In this document: positions 8,563 through 15,570 of the stretch, one piece after another
How the letters are laid out: the number at the start of each line of letters is the position of its first letter
Numbering within the stretch: the first letter of the stretch is position 1
Assembly: GCA_964625745.1 (NCBI GenBank)
Contig: CAZVCJ010000077.1
Location: 1-18,569, forward strand
DNA length: 18,569 nt
Direction: 5' to 3'
Origin: CAZVCJ01 sp964625745
GTDB taxonomy: Bacteria; Chloroflexota; Anaerolineae; VGOG01
Program-made: the position numbers and the translations under genes
The notes under the pieces: generated by a model
Told to the model about the DNA's origin: nothing
The model's input: the letters and a program-made list of their open reading frames with translations, nothing else
Database searches by the model: none

Positions 8563-9333
8563 ATGATGTTGACGAATTCTGAAGGTTTGAAAACCCTGAT
8601 CCAGCAAGCTGCTCGCGATATCGTGACGACAGCCAGCTATAGAAGCTCCTTGGAAACCAAGGGGAAGTTAAAGCCAGATGAAGAGGGCTATATCTACCAC
8701 GAATTGCACGATTTCCTTTCTGCCGCCGTTGACCGACTTCAGACCAAGCAAAAGACTTTGGCCATCGGCTCGAAGAAAATCACTGTGTATCTAGCGCACA
8801 GCGAAGACTCCGAATCATTCTCTGGTGTTGGGTTGATGTATGAGATAGCAGAGGACCAGAGATTCGTCGTGCTTGAATACAAACGGGCGCAGAACGGCAT
8901 CTTCAAAGTTGACAAGCAGCAAATGGAGACCCTGATGGAGAAATTCTGCTACAGATTGTGTTGGGTACGTCCCTGGAGGCAGCAGCACCCCAGAGAGACA
9001 CCCAGGCTCAACGGCCTCTGCCCAGCTTATTACGGCCTCATCGATGAAACTGAACAACAGACGACCAACTACATACCCGCTTGCTATGTGGAGAGTGTCT
9101 ACAAACAAGAACAAAAGAGGGAGAAACAAAGGACTTTTAGCTTTCGGGTGGATGATCTCGAACAGTTGATCCCGCGACAAGAGTTCGTCACTTTATTCGC
9201 CCATTGCTGGATTGGAAGTAGCAATGTACTTGATGAGATGATGCGAACACAGTCCCATGAGAGAATATTGTGGGAATATTGTCACACGATTCCCAGTCTT
9301 GTCATAGTGGCGCAAGAATCTGCAAAGGGGTGA
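8563..9333 (+). CDS. Uncharacterised protein with a possible PD-(D/E)XK-like motif
   Basis: No family is recognised with certainty in this 256-residue, mostly soluble protein. The strand-like segment FVVLEYKRA carries E105-x-K107, the ExK pattern of PD-(D/E)XK nucleases, followed by a Gln-rich helix (about 115-128) as often seen in that fold. The expected upstream Asp is not obvious: candidates are E85, E94 or D98. The middle contains clustered cysteines (C129, C133, C153, C174) and CPAYYGLI, which could bind a metal. The start has GAGGAG at 8551-8556; ATG 8566 is an alternative. It lies 38 bases after rad50 and is probably co-transcribed, which suggests an accessory nuclease or end-binding role. 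That role is an inference. Confidence 0.5.
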   Translation: MMLTNSEGLKTLIQQAARDIVTTASYRSSLETKGKLKPDEEGYIYHELHDFLSAAVDRLQTKQKTLAIGSKKITVYLAHSEDSESFSGVGLMYEIAEDQRFVVLEYKRAQNGIFKVDKQQMETLMEKFCYRLCWVRPWRQQHPRETPRLNGLCPAYYGLIDETEQQTTNYIPACYVESVYKQEQKREKQRTFSFRVDDLEQLIPRQEFVTLFAHCWIGSSNVLDEMMRTQSHERILWEYCHTIPSLVIVAQESAKG

Positions 9334-9454
9334 AAGGAAAGAAGCCGATTACGTAAATTGCAGTAAAACACCCACAAATCGTCGAACAGCCAAGGTTGTT
9401 GAGTAACTGGCGGTCCTGCCGTGATGCCGCAATTAGGGAAGGAGAAACAGTCTT

Positions 9455-10042
9455 ATGAGCAACAGCGATATCATACTTGAGTTCTTGGAGGAGAATCACC
9501 CAGGTGAGTACTGCGATGATTGCATATCAAGCCAACTCGAGATAAAGCCTCGTCAACAAGTCAACCAGATCGGCAACAGACTGATGAGGCAGGGTGCTAT
9601 CAGAAGAGAGAAAGGTCTGTGCGTGGAATGCCACAAGCACAAGACCATAAACGCATTCAATACACCTGTGCTGGGCACTTCGCGCGCAGGGCTTGTGAAG
9701 GAACCTGCCGTTTCGTACAAGGTGCAGGACAGCCTGAGCGATAGCCTGATTGACGTAGAGAAGATACGAACGAAGATCGTGCACATGTGCCATGAATTGT
9801 GGAAGAATGAAAAGGGTGTAGACGTACCAAGAAGCATCTCCAGGGTGATCAACATCCTCAAAGATGAGAACCTGTTGCCACGGCATCAAGCCAATATGAT
9901 GCTGACGCTGTGCAACCTCCGCAATGTCTATGTTTATGAACGTCTTGAAATGGGGCATAGCGAGAGAATCATTGCCACAGGAGCCTGGGACATCGTTTCA
10001 CAATGGTGGGAGCGAACAGACAGAGGGATGAGAAGCAACTGA
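9455..10042 (+). CDS. Cys-rich winged-helix protein with helical (HEPN/DUF4145-like?) C-terminal half
   Basis: In this 195-residue protein the first 70 residues look like a winged helix built around a possible zinc site: C20-DD-C23 before the helix-turn-helix and C56-VE-C59 just after the wing, with RQQVNQIGNRL as the likely recognition region. The C-terminal 100 residues are helical. TLCNLRNVYVYE (151-162) resembles the RN core of HEPN/DUF4145 domains, but the catalytic His is replaced, so ribonuclease activity is doubtful. AAGGAG at 9439-9444 supports the start. A 121-base gap with no visible promoter precedes it. It may be a DNA-binding adaptor or the module's regulator; neither is proven. 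Confidence 0.5.
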   Translation: MSNSDIILEFLEENHPGEYCDDCISSQLEIKPRQQVNQIGNRLMRQGAIRREKGLCVECHKHKTINAFNTPVLGTSRAGLVKEPAVSYKVQDSLSDSLIDVEKIRTKIVHMCHELWKNEKGVDVPRSISRVINILKDENLLPRHQANMMLTLCNLRNVYVYERLEMGHSERIIATGAWDIVSQWWERTDRGMRSN

Positions 10043-10052
10043 GGCTGTGCCG

Positions 10053-10069
10053 CTTAGCCCCTGGCTGAG
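10053..10069 (+). other. Short hairpin in the spacer between the last two module genes
   Basis: CTTAGCC and GGCTGAG pair (one G-T wobble) across a 3-base loop. No T-run follows, so it is a weak attenuator or RNA-processing candidate rather than a terminator. The rest of 10043-10161 shows nothing recognisable. Confidence 0.25.
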
Positions 10070-10161
10070 GCGCCCTGAAGCTATCATCTGCTAGCCGCCG
10101 AGAGTCTGGTCGTGGCAACTACCAGGAGGCTGAACAACTGACCCTGAAGGGAGGGGTAGCT

Positions 10162-10272
10162 ATGCGTGTGTATTCGCGTTACTCGGTCTACATTCAGGCA
10201 ATGCTAATCAATATCCTTTGGGAGGTTAGGACAGATGTCTACGATGGAATTCGTTTCAAATCTAATAACTGA
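10162..10272 (+). CDS. Possible 36-residue leader peptide overlapping the next gene
   Basis: ATG at 10162 has a near-ideal purine-rich site (AAGGGAGGGG, 10147-10156) about five bases upstream, stronger than the site of the following gene. The frame runs 36 codons to a TGA at 10270-10272 and overlaps the next gene by 38 bases in another frame. The peptide starts MRVYSRYSVYIQAM and has no recognisable domain. It may couple translation of the membrane protein, or simply be a chance ORF after a strong purine tract. Confidence 0.25.
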   Translation: MRVYSRYSVYIQAMLINILWEVRTDVYDGIRFKSNN

Positions 10273-10777
10273 TATCATCTCGCTTCAGTGGCTTATCTTC
10301 TTAGTTTGGTTTATTCGGCATTTCAGAAAGGAGATTTCTTCACTTTTCGAGGTTCTAAAGGCTAGGATGAGCAAGGTCGAAATTGGTCCGTTGGCCGTTG
10401 AGTTTGAGCAAGAGGCGCAGGATATCACTGTCTCGGGCATATCGAAAGCCGTCGAGCAGGCTCTTCTCTCAGGCAGTTTGGAAGATAGGTCAAAAGCTGC
10501 CAAAGAGGATCTTCCCAAATTGAGTGCAGCACTATCTCCTGGCCATCGAGTCGTTGGCCCAATTGAAGCAGAAGCCATTCGGAAACTGCGTCTTGTCTGT
10601 GATGACATCAAAGACACAAGTGAATGGATTGATGACTACATCTTTGTATCGGGAACTTATGGCTATGGTGTAGGACCTGCTGAGTCATCCATAATGGCAC
10701 GAAAAGGATGGATTGAGATCTCAGGAAGTAAAGTGCGTATAACTGAGGAAGGACGGAGGTTCGCTAAGTCACTGTAG
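10235..10777 (+). CDS. Membrane-anchored protein with C-terminal winged-helix-like region
   Basis: The 180-residue protein has one hydrophobic segment near the N-terminus (about 10-27, ISLQWLIFLVWFI), a basic stop-transfer (RHFRKE), then an amphipathic stretch with KVEIGPLAVEFEQ of the kind seen in many small membrane-anchored bacterial proteins. The C-terminal 35 residues (MARKGWIEISGSKVRITEEG) resemble the end of a winged helix with its wing. GGGAGG at 10220-10225 supports the ATG. It is the last gene before the module's terminator and could be a membrane-linked sensor or effector, but this is inference from position; the family is not recognised. Confidence 0.5.
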   Translation: MSTMEFVSNLITDIISLQWLIFLVWFIRHFRKEISSLFEVLKARMSKVEIGPLAVEFEQEAQDITVSGISKAVEQALLSGSLEDRSKAAKEDLPKLSAALSPGHRVVGPIEAEAIRKLRLVCDDIKDTSEWIDDYIFVSGTYGYGVGPAESSIMARKGWIEISGSKVRITEEGRRFAKSL

Positions 10778-10860
10778 AATGGTTAAATAGGCAAAAACTC
10801 TGCACTGTATTCCAAAAGCCACGGCCCCAACCATGAATAACACGACCAACGATCTTCCCC

Positions 10861-10891
10861 AGTCGTGTTTTCGGCGCATAATCTGCAAAGG
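10861..10891 (+). repeat. Repeat element B, right copy (B2)
   Basis: This copy is identical to B1 (239-255) over its first 17 bases and matches it at 27 of 31 positions overall, in the same orientation. It sits just downstream of the last module gene and directly before its terminator. Confidence 0.65.
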
Positions 10892-10901
10892 TCTGAAAGA
10901 G

Positions 10902-10938
10902 AAAAAGCCGCTTGTGTCAACCGCACAAGTGGCTTTTT
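10902..10938. terminator. Strong, probably bidirectional terminator closing the module
   Basis: A 15-base-pair stem (10902-10916 with 10924-10938, one G-T pair) encloses a 7-base loop. The stem has five A residues at its 5' end and five T residues at its 3' end, so it could act on either strand. It separates the module from the hydrolase gene downstream. Confidence 0.85.
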
Positions 10939-10956
10939 GTATGTGCCAAAAGAATT

Positions 10957-10997
10957 GATCACCTGACCAACAAAAAGATTGTACACCAGGCCAATAC
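10957..10997 (+). repeat. Repeat element A, right copy (A2)
   Basis: This matches A1 (68-108) at 35 of 41 positions in direct orientation, with patchier similarity up to about 11042. The promoter of the hydrolase gene lies in that extension. Confidence 0.65.
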
Positions 10998-11017
10998 GAA
11001 AATCGTCCGGATGCCTA

Positions 11018-11046
11018 TTGCGTCTGGGGGATTCTTGTTGTATAAT
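11018..11046 (+). promoter_or_regulatory. Sigma70-type promoter of the lipoprotein hydrolase gene
   Basis: TTGCGT (11018-11023), a 17-base spacer and a perfect TATAAT (11041-11046) precede the gene, giving a leader of about 55 bases. Layout and boxes nearly copy the promoter at 335-363. Confidence 0.7.
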
Positions 11047-11108
11047 GAGCTAGAGAGATTGGACACTCGTTTCGACCGTCATCAGCGAGAACAAGGAGGA
11101 GAAAAGCG

Positions 11109-13454
11109 ATGAGAAAGAAACTACTGCTTAGTGTTTTGGCGCTCGCTTTGCTGCTGGCCAGTTGTGGTCGGCCAACTGCATCACCAACGCCCACGGAGGT
11201 GGCAGCGGAACCAACGGCCGCAGTCGGACCGACCCCGGAGCCGACAGCCGTCGAGGGCGGGGTCATCATCAAAGAAGCGATGGTTGAGAGCATTGAGATC
11301 CTGCTGCTGGAGTCGTTCCCGATACAGGTGCACGTTGTGGCCCAGGGCAATCTGCCCGATAGCTGCACAGAGATTGCTGAGATAACCGAAGAACGGGATG
11401 GCGATACCTTCCGGGTCACCATCACCACCTCTCGACCTGCGGATGCGATGTGCGCTGCCGTGCTCGTACCGTTCGAGGAGACGACCTCGCTCGACGTGGT
11501 GGGCTTGCCAGCGGGGGTCTACACTGTGAACGTGAATGGGGTGAGTGACACCTTCGAATTCACAGTGGACAATGCGATGGCTGAGCCGCTGGTGGAGCCG
11601 CGCCAGGAATACGTCCCCACATTTGAACAGGCCTCTTGCCCCTTCGACGTGCCCGAAGGCGCCCCCGTCGTCTGCGGCTTCGTCGTCGTGCCGGAGGATC
11701 ACAACGACCCCGCTGGCCCCACCATCCGCCTGGCCGTCGTCATCCTCAAAGACCAGAGCGAGGAGCACCAGCCCGACCCGGTGATCCTGCTATCTGGAGG
11801 TCCCGGTGAGAAGACCGTGCATAACGTGCCTGCCCTGGCGCAACTGCTTGCCCCTGTCCATCCCAACCGCGACCTCATCCTCTTCGATCAGCGCGGTGCG
11901 GGCCTCTCGGAGCCGGCGCTGGAGTGCCCGGAGATTGTGCAGGTAGCGTTCGACCTTCTGGACGAGCCAGACCCCGACGTCGCTCAGCAAGTGGTTTTCG
12001 ACGCCGTGATGGCCTGCCGTGACCGGCTGGTGAGCGAAGGCCACAACCTGTCGGCCTACAACACCGTCCAGAACGCCAGCGACGTGAGCGCCATCCGCAT
12101 CGCATTGGGCTACGAGCAGATCAACCTGTGGGGCGGATCTTACGGCTCATTGCTGGCCCAGGCCGTCATGCGCGACCATCCGCAGGGCATCCGCAGCATG
12201 GCCATCAACTCGGTACTGCCGCTGGAGAAGAGCTTCTTCGTGGAGGCATCCACCACCACCGCCAACGCCATCATGCGCCTGCTCGACGCCTGTGCCACCG
12301 ACGAAGCCTGTAACGATGCCTACCCTGACCTGCAAGAGGAGCTTTTCGAGGTCATAGACCAGTTGAATGAGGAGCCGGTTCCCATCACTGTCATGAATCC
12401 CCTGGACGGTCAGAGCTACGACGCCATACTAACCGGGGATGAGGTGCTCAACAACCTGGTAACATTTCTCTACTTCACGCAGATCATCCCCGTTCTGCCG
12501 CAAGCGATTCACGATGTGCATAACGAGGACTATGGGCTGATGACCCAGTTGAGCAGTACCACCCTGGCGCTCCTGGAGCTTACTAGCCGGGGGATGATGC
12601 TTTCCGTGATGTGCACCGACGACCTGATTGGTCGGACGCCGGAGGACCTGCTGAACATCATGGCAGCCTTGCCTCGGCAACTGGTAGGCAGTGCGGACCC
12701 AGAGCTCGTAATCGAGTACGGCATCTTCGGCATCTGTGAGAACTGGCCCGTCGAGGAGGCCGACCCGTGGGTCAAGGAGCCGTTGGTCAGTGACGTCCCC
12801 GCTCTGGTGCTGACGGGCGAATTCGACCCCGTCACGCCGCCAGAGTACGGCCAACTGGTGGCCAGCTATCTGAGCGACAGCTACTTCTTTGAGTTGCCAG
12901 GCATGGGCCACGACATCCTGGTCGCCAGCGAGTGCGCCCGCAGCATCATTGGCGACTTCATCGCCGACCCCACCCAGGCGCCCGACGCTTCCTGCATCGC
13001 CGAGATGAAGGAAGTCGCCTTTGACCTGCCAGGCGAAGCCGGGAAGGTGGTGCTGGAGCCAGTGATCTACGAGGATAGTGGCTTCAGTGGCCTCTTGCCC
13101 GCAGGTTGGACTGATGAACTATTGCCCCGGAATTACCGACGTGGTCTCACGGCGCTTGATCCGACCACGCTCGTGCAGGACGCTATTCCAATGACTGCTG
13201 ACGAGTTATTTGGTTTGCTGGCCAGGCAACTGGGACTTGATCCCCAACTGGAGAGCGTCGCGAGTGCCGAGTCAGGCAGCTTTGTGTGGGATTTCTACTC
13301 ATTCGAGTATCAGAGCTATCGGGCTGACCTTGCGCTGGCGGAGGATGGCGACAAAGCATACTTTGTGTTGCTGATCTCTCCACCAGATGAGCGCGACGAG
13401 CTGTACGAGACAGTGTTCCTGCCCGTTGTGGATGCGTTGGCGCCGATAGAGTAG
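11109..13454 (+). CDS. Secreted lipoprotein alpha/beta-hydrolase with TAP-like C-terminal region
   Basis: A basic start, a hydrophobic core and the lipobox L-A-S-C19 mark a lipoprotein signal peptide, so the 781-residue enzyme should be anchored on the outer face of the membrane after a Pro/Thr-rich spacer. Residues of about 50-150 form a beta-sandwich-like domain seen with secreted proteins of related bacteria. The hydrolase has the SGGPG oxyanion-hole motif (229-233), nucleophile S344 in GGSYGS, D573 in GEFDPVTPP and H601 in GMGHD. This is the tripeptidyl/prolyl-aminopeptidase-like layout with a TAP-like C-terminal half. The last 130 or so residues are unassigned. It probably releases short peptides outside the cell. 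AAGGAGG at 11093-11099 supports the start. It has its own promoter and a higher GC content than the preceding module. Confidence 0.85.
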   Translation: MRKKLLLSVLALALLLASCGRPTASPTPTEVAAEPTAAVGPTPEPTAVEGGVIIKEAMVESIEILLLESFPIQVHVVAQGNLPDSCTEIAEITEERDGDTFRVTITTSRPADAMCAAVLVPFEETTSLDVVGLPAGVYTVNVNGVSDTFEFTVDNAMAEPLVEPRQEYVPTFEQASCPFDVPEGAPVVCGFVVVPEDHNDPAGPTIRLAVVILKDQSEEHQPDPVILLSGGPGEKTVHNVPALAQLLAPVHPNRDLILFDQRGAGLSEPALECPEIVQVAFDLLDEPDPDVAQQVVFDAVMACRDRLVSEGHNLSAYNTVQNASDVSAIRIALGYEQINLWGGSYGSLLAQAVMRDHPQGIRSMAINSVLPLEKSFFVEASTTTANAIMRLLDACATDEACNDAYPDLQEELFEVIDQLNEEPVPITVMNPLDGQSYDAILTGDEVLNNLVTFLYFTQIIPVLPQAIHDVHNEDYGLMTQLSSTTLALLELTSRGMMLSVMCTDDLIGRTPEDLLNIMAALPRQLVGSADPELVIEYGIFGICENWPVEEADPWVKEPLVSDVPALVLTGEFDPVTPPEYGQLVASYLSDSYFFELPGMGHDILVASECARSIIGDFIADPTQAPDASCIAEMKEVAFDLPGEAGKVVLEPVIYEDSGFSGLLPAGWTDELLPRNYRRGLTALDPTTLVQDAIPMTADELFGLLARQLGLDPQLESVASAESGSFVWDFYSFEYQSYRADLALAEDGDKAYFVLLISPPDERDELYETVFLPVVDALAPIE

Positions 13455-13545
13455 GCGCTGCTCCAGCGGGCTCGAATAGAGATTTCAAGGGGGTGTTTCC
13501 CACTTTGGGGCGAGTTTTATCGTAAACGCAATTGCCCTGGCCGAT

Positions 13546-13574
13546 GTGACAAATGGCGCGCTTTGTGGTATAAT
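13546..13574 (+). promoter_or_regulatory. Sigma70-type promoter of the repeat/cohesin gene cluster
   Basis: GTGACA (13546-13551, five of six consensus bases), a 17-base spacer and a perfect TATAAT (13569-13574) lie 35 bases before the start codon. The stretch between the hydrolase stop (13454) and this promoter has only short, weak hairpins and no clear terminator. Confidence 0.7.
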
Positions 13575-13609
13575 TTAATGAAGTACGATAGCGCGATAGG
13601 GGGACACTG

Positions 13610-15519
13610 ATGAGGTACAAATGGATTGCTTTAATGGGGCTGTTGATCGGCATCCTGCTCATCGTGGCTACGCCGCCGGAGGGTCAGGCAATCATGGCGA
13701 AGATGAGCTATCAGGAGAGCGCCACCGCAACTCCCACCCCTACCTCCACGCCTGTGGGTGTCGGCTGTTACGAGAACACCGACCCCAGCATCGTCTTCGA
13801 CGGTCCCTGGAACACCGGCAGCAACTCTCACGCCAGTGGAGGCAGCTTCGCCAACTCCAGGTCGGCCGGCGCTACCGCCTGCCTGGCCTTTGAGGGAAGC
13901 GGTGTGCACTGGTACACCCTGACCTACCCCAGCCGTGGTCATGCCAACGTCTACGTAGATGGCTCACAAGTGGACACGGTCAACAACTACTCCCCCACGC
14001 TGCACTGGCAGGTGGTGAGAGAATACAGCGTGCCCTGGGGAGCCCACACCTTCTGCGTCGAGGTCGTGGGCGACGGCTTCATTGACGTGGACAAGATCTG
14101 CGTCACGGCACCNNNNNNNNNNNNNNNNNNNNNNNNNNNNNNNNNNNNNNNNNNNNNNNNNNNNNNNNNNNNNNNNNNNNNNNNNNNNNNNNNNNNNNNN
14201 NNNNNNNNNNNNTCGAGGTCGTGGGCGACGGCTTCATTGACGTGGACAAGATCTGCGTCACGGCACCCACGCCGACGATCACGCCGACGCCAACCGACAC
14301 GCCAACCAGCACAACGACGCCAATCGGCACTTCGACGCCAACGTGCACGCCTGCTGACACCCAGACACCAACCAGCACTTCGACGCCAACCGACACGCCT
14401 ACCAGCACAACGACGCCAATCGGCACTTCGACGCCCACGTGCACGCCCAGCATCACACCGACGCCCACGCTCACGCCTGTGGGTGTCGGCTGTTACGAGA
14501 ACACCGACCCCAGCATCGTCTTCGACGGTCCCTGGAACACCGGCAGCAACTCTCACGCCAGTGGAGGCAGCTTCGCCAACTCCAGGTCGGCCGGCGCTAC
14601 CGCCTGCCTGGCCTTTGAGGGAAGCGGTGTGCACTGGTACACCCTGACCTACCCCAGCCGTGGTCATGCCAACGTCTACGTAGATGGCTCACAAGTGGAC
14701 ACGGTCAACAACTACTCCCCCACGCTGCACTGGCAGGTGGTGAGAGAATACAGCGTGCCCTGGGGAGCCCACACCTTCTGCGTCGAGGTCGTGGGCGACG
14801 GCTTCATTGACGTGGACAAGATCTGCGTCACGGCACCTACGCCAACGATCACGCCGACGCCAACCGGCACGCCTACTGGCACGCCAACGCCAACTGACAC
14901 GCCAACTAGCACACCAACCGACACGCCGACGATCACGCCGACGCCAACCGACACGCCAACCAGCACACTAACGCCCACGCCAACCAATACGCCAACCATC
15001 ACACCAACGTCAATCGCTGTTGTCTGGATTGACCCGCCGGAGCAGACAGCCTACCTCAGCGTAGGAACCTTCACCATTGATGTAGCCATTGCCGACGTGG
15101 TCAACCTGGCGAGCTTCGAGTTCACCCTGGTCTTCTCTCCAACCATCGTGCACGTGGCGGCAGCAGAGTTGGGCTCCTTCCTGGGAAGCACGGGACGTAG
15201 CGTTGGCGTCCTCGGCCCTAACACCAACAACGACGCGGGGACGGTCACCTTCGGCGCTTTCAGTTTTGGAGAGCCTCCAGGGCCGGATGGGTCGGGCGTA
15301 CTGGCCACGCTCTCCCTCTCGCCCCAGTCTGTGGGAGAAAGCAATTTCCACCTGCAAAACGTGCAATTGGTGAACACCATCCCGGAAGAGATTCCCGTTG
15401 GGGCGCAGGATGGGCGCGCCACGGTGCTGGAGGCGCATCTTCGGCGACCTCAACTGCTGCTCCCACTGCAGGAAAACCTGCTGAGGGCCTGGGGCAGCAT
15501 CCTCGCCCTCTTTCAGTAG
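13610..15519 (+). CDS. Secreted protein with repeated beta-sandwich domain, Thr-Pro linkers and a cohesin-like domain (interrupted by assembly gap)
   Basis: An N-terminal signal peptide (about 1-27) is followed by a roughly 115-residue beta-sandwich domain, GCYENTDPS through KICVTAP. It has the HWYTLTYP...NVYVDG...GAHTFCVEV pattern of small sugar-binding-like surface domains. A Thr-Pro linker, a second identical domain, another linker, then a cohesin-like domain (encoded at about 15010-15430, with GSFLGSTGRSV) and a short hydrophobic tail complete it. The 100-N run puts the right half out of frame. Merging the gap flanks at their shared 55 bases makes one frame of about 584 residues, so I treat it as one gene. 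AGGGGG at 13598-13603 supports the start. It probably acts in cell-surface binding. No dockerin partner is visible. Confidence 0.7.
13747..14112 (+). repeat. 366-bp direct repeat, first copy
   Basis: The stretch is identical by eye to 14472-14837 (constant offset of 725). It encodes the full beta-sandwich domain and ends at the N gap. Confidence 0.85.
14113..14212. other. Scaffold gap of exactly 100 N
   Basis: The run is a standard fixed-length placeholder of unknown true size. The last 55 bases before it (14058-14112) equal the first 55 after it (14213-14267). Confidence 0.95.
14268..14471 (+). repeat. Low-complexity Thr-Pro linker, with an internal 96-base repeat
   Basis: Reiterated ACG-CCN codons encode alternating Thr and Pro. 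Two near-identical segments starting at 14291 and 14387 repeat with a 96-base (32-residue) period. Unusually for such linkers, each carries a Cys (TPTCTP). Confidence 0.75.
14472..14837 (+). repeat. 366-bp direct repeat, second copy
   Basis: This copy is identical by eye to 13747-14112. It is followed by a second Thr-Pro linker (about 14838-15010) with the same codon habit. Confidence 0.85.
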
Positions 15520-15570
15520 CTCAGGAGTCAGGAGAATCACCAGGAACCCCATTAGTAGCGGAGAACGACA

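Noticed and set aside
8096..8563. 155-codon antisense open frame at the end of rad50
   Set aside because: It lies opposite the conserved signature and Walker B region, whose sequence constraint explains the open frame.
13610..14647. A 345-codon frame read straight through the N run
   Set aside because: After the gap it is out of frame (Arg-rich low complexity opposite a clean Thr-Pro/beta-sandwich reading). It is a product of the arbitrary gap length.
13987..14667. Antisense open frames over the repeats and Thr-Pro linkers (Val-Gly-rich peptides)
   Set aside because: They are complements of low-complexity ACG-CCN codons and carry no independent coding signal.
14268..15010. CRISPR-like appearance of short repeats
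   Set aside because: The repeats are in-frame Thr-Pro codons without unique spacers of constant length. No cas genes are present.
14221..15519. A separate gene starting at GTG 14221
   Set aside because: The GTG is an internal Val codon of the repeated domain and has no ribosome binding site. It is the right half of the gene starting at 13610.
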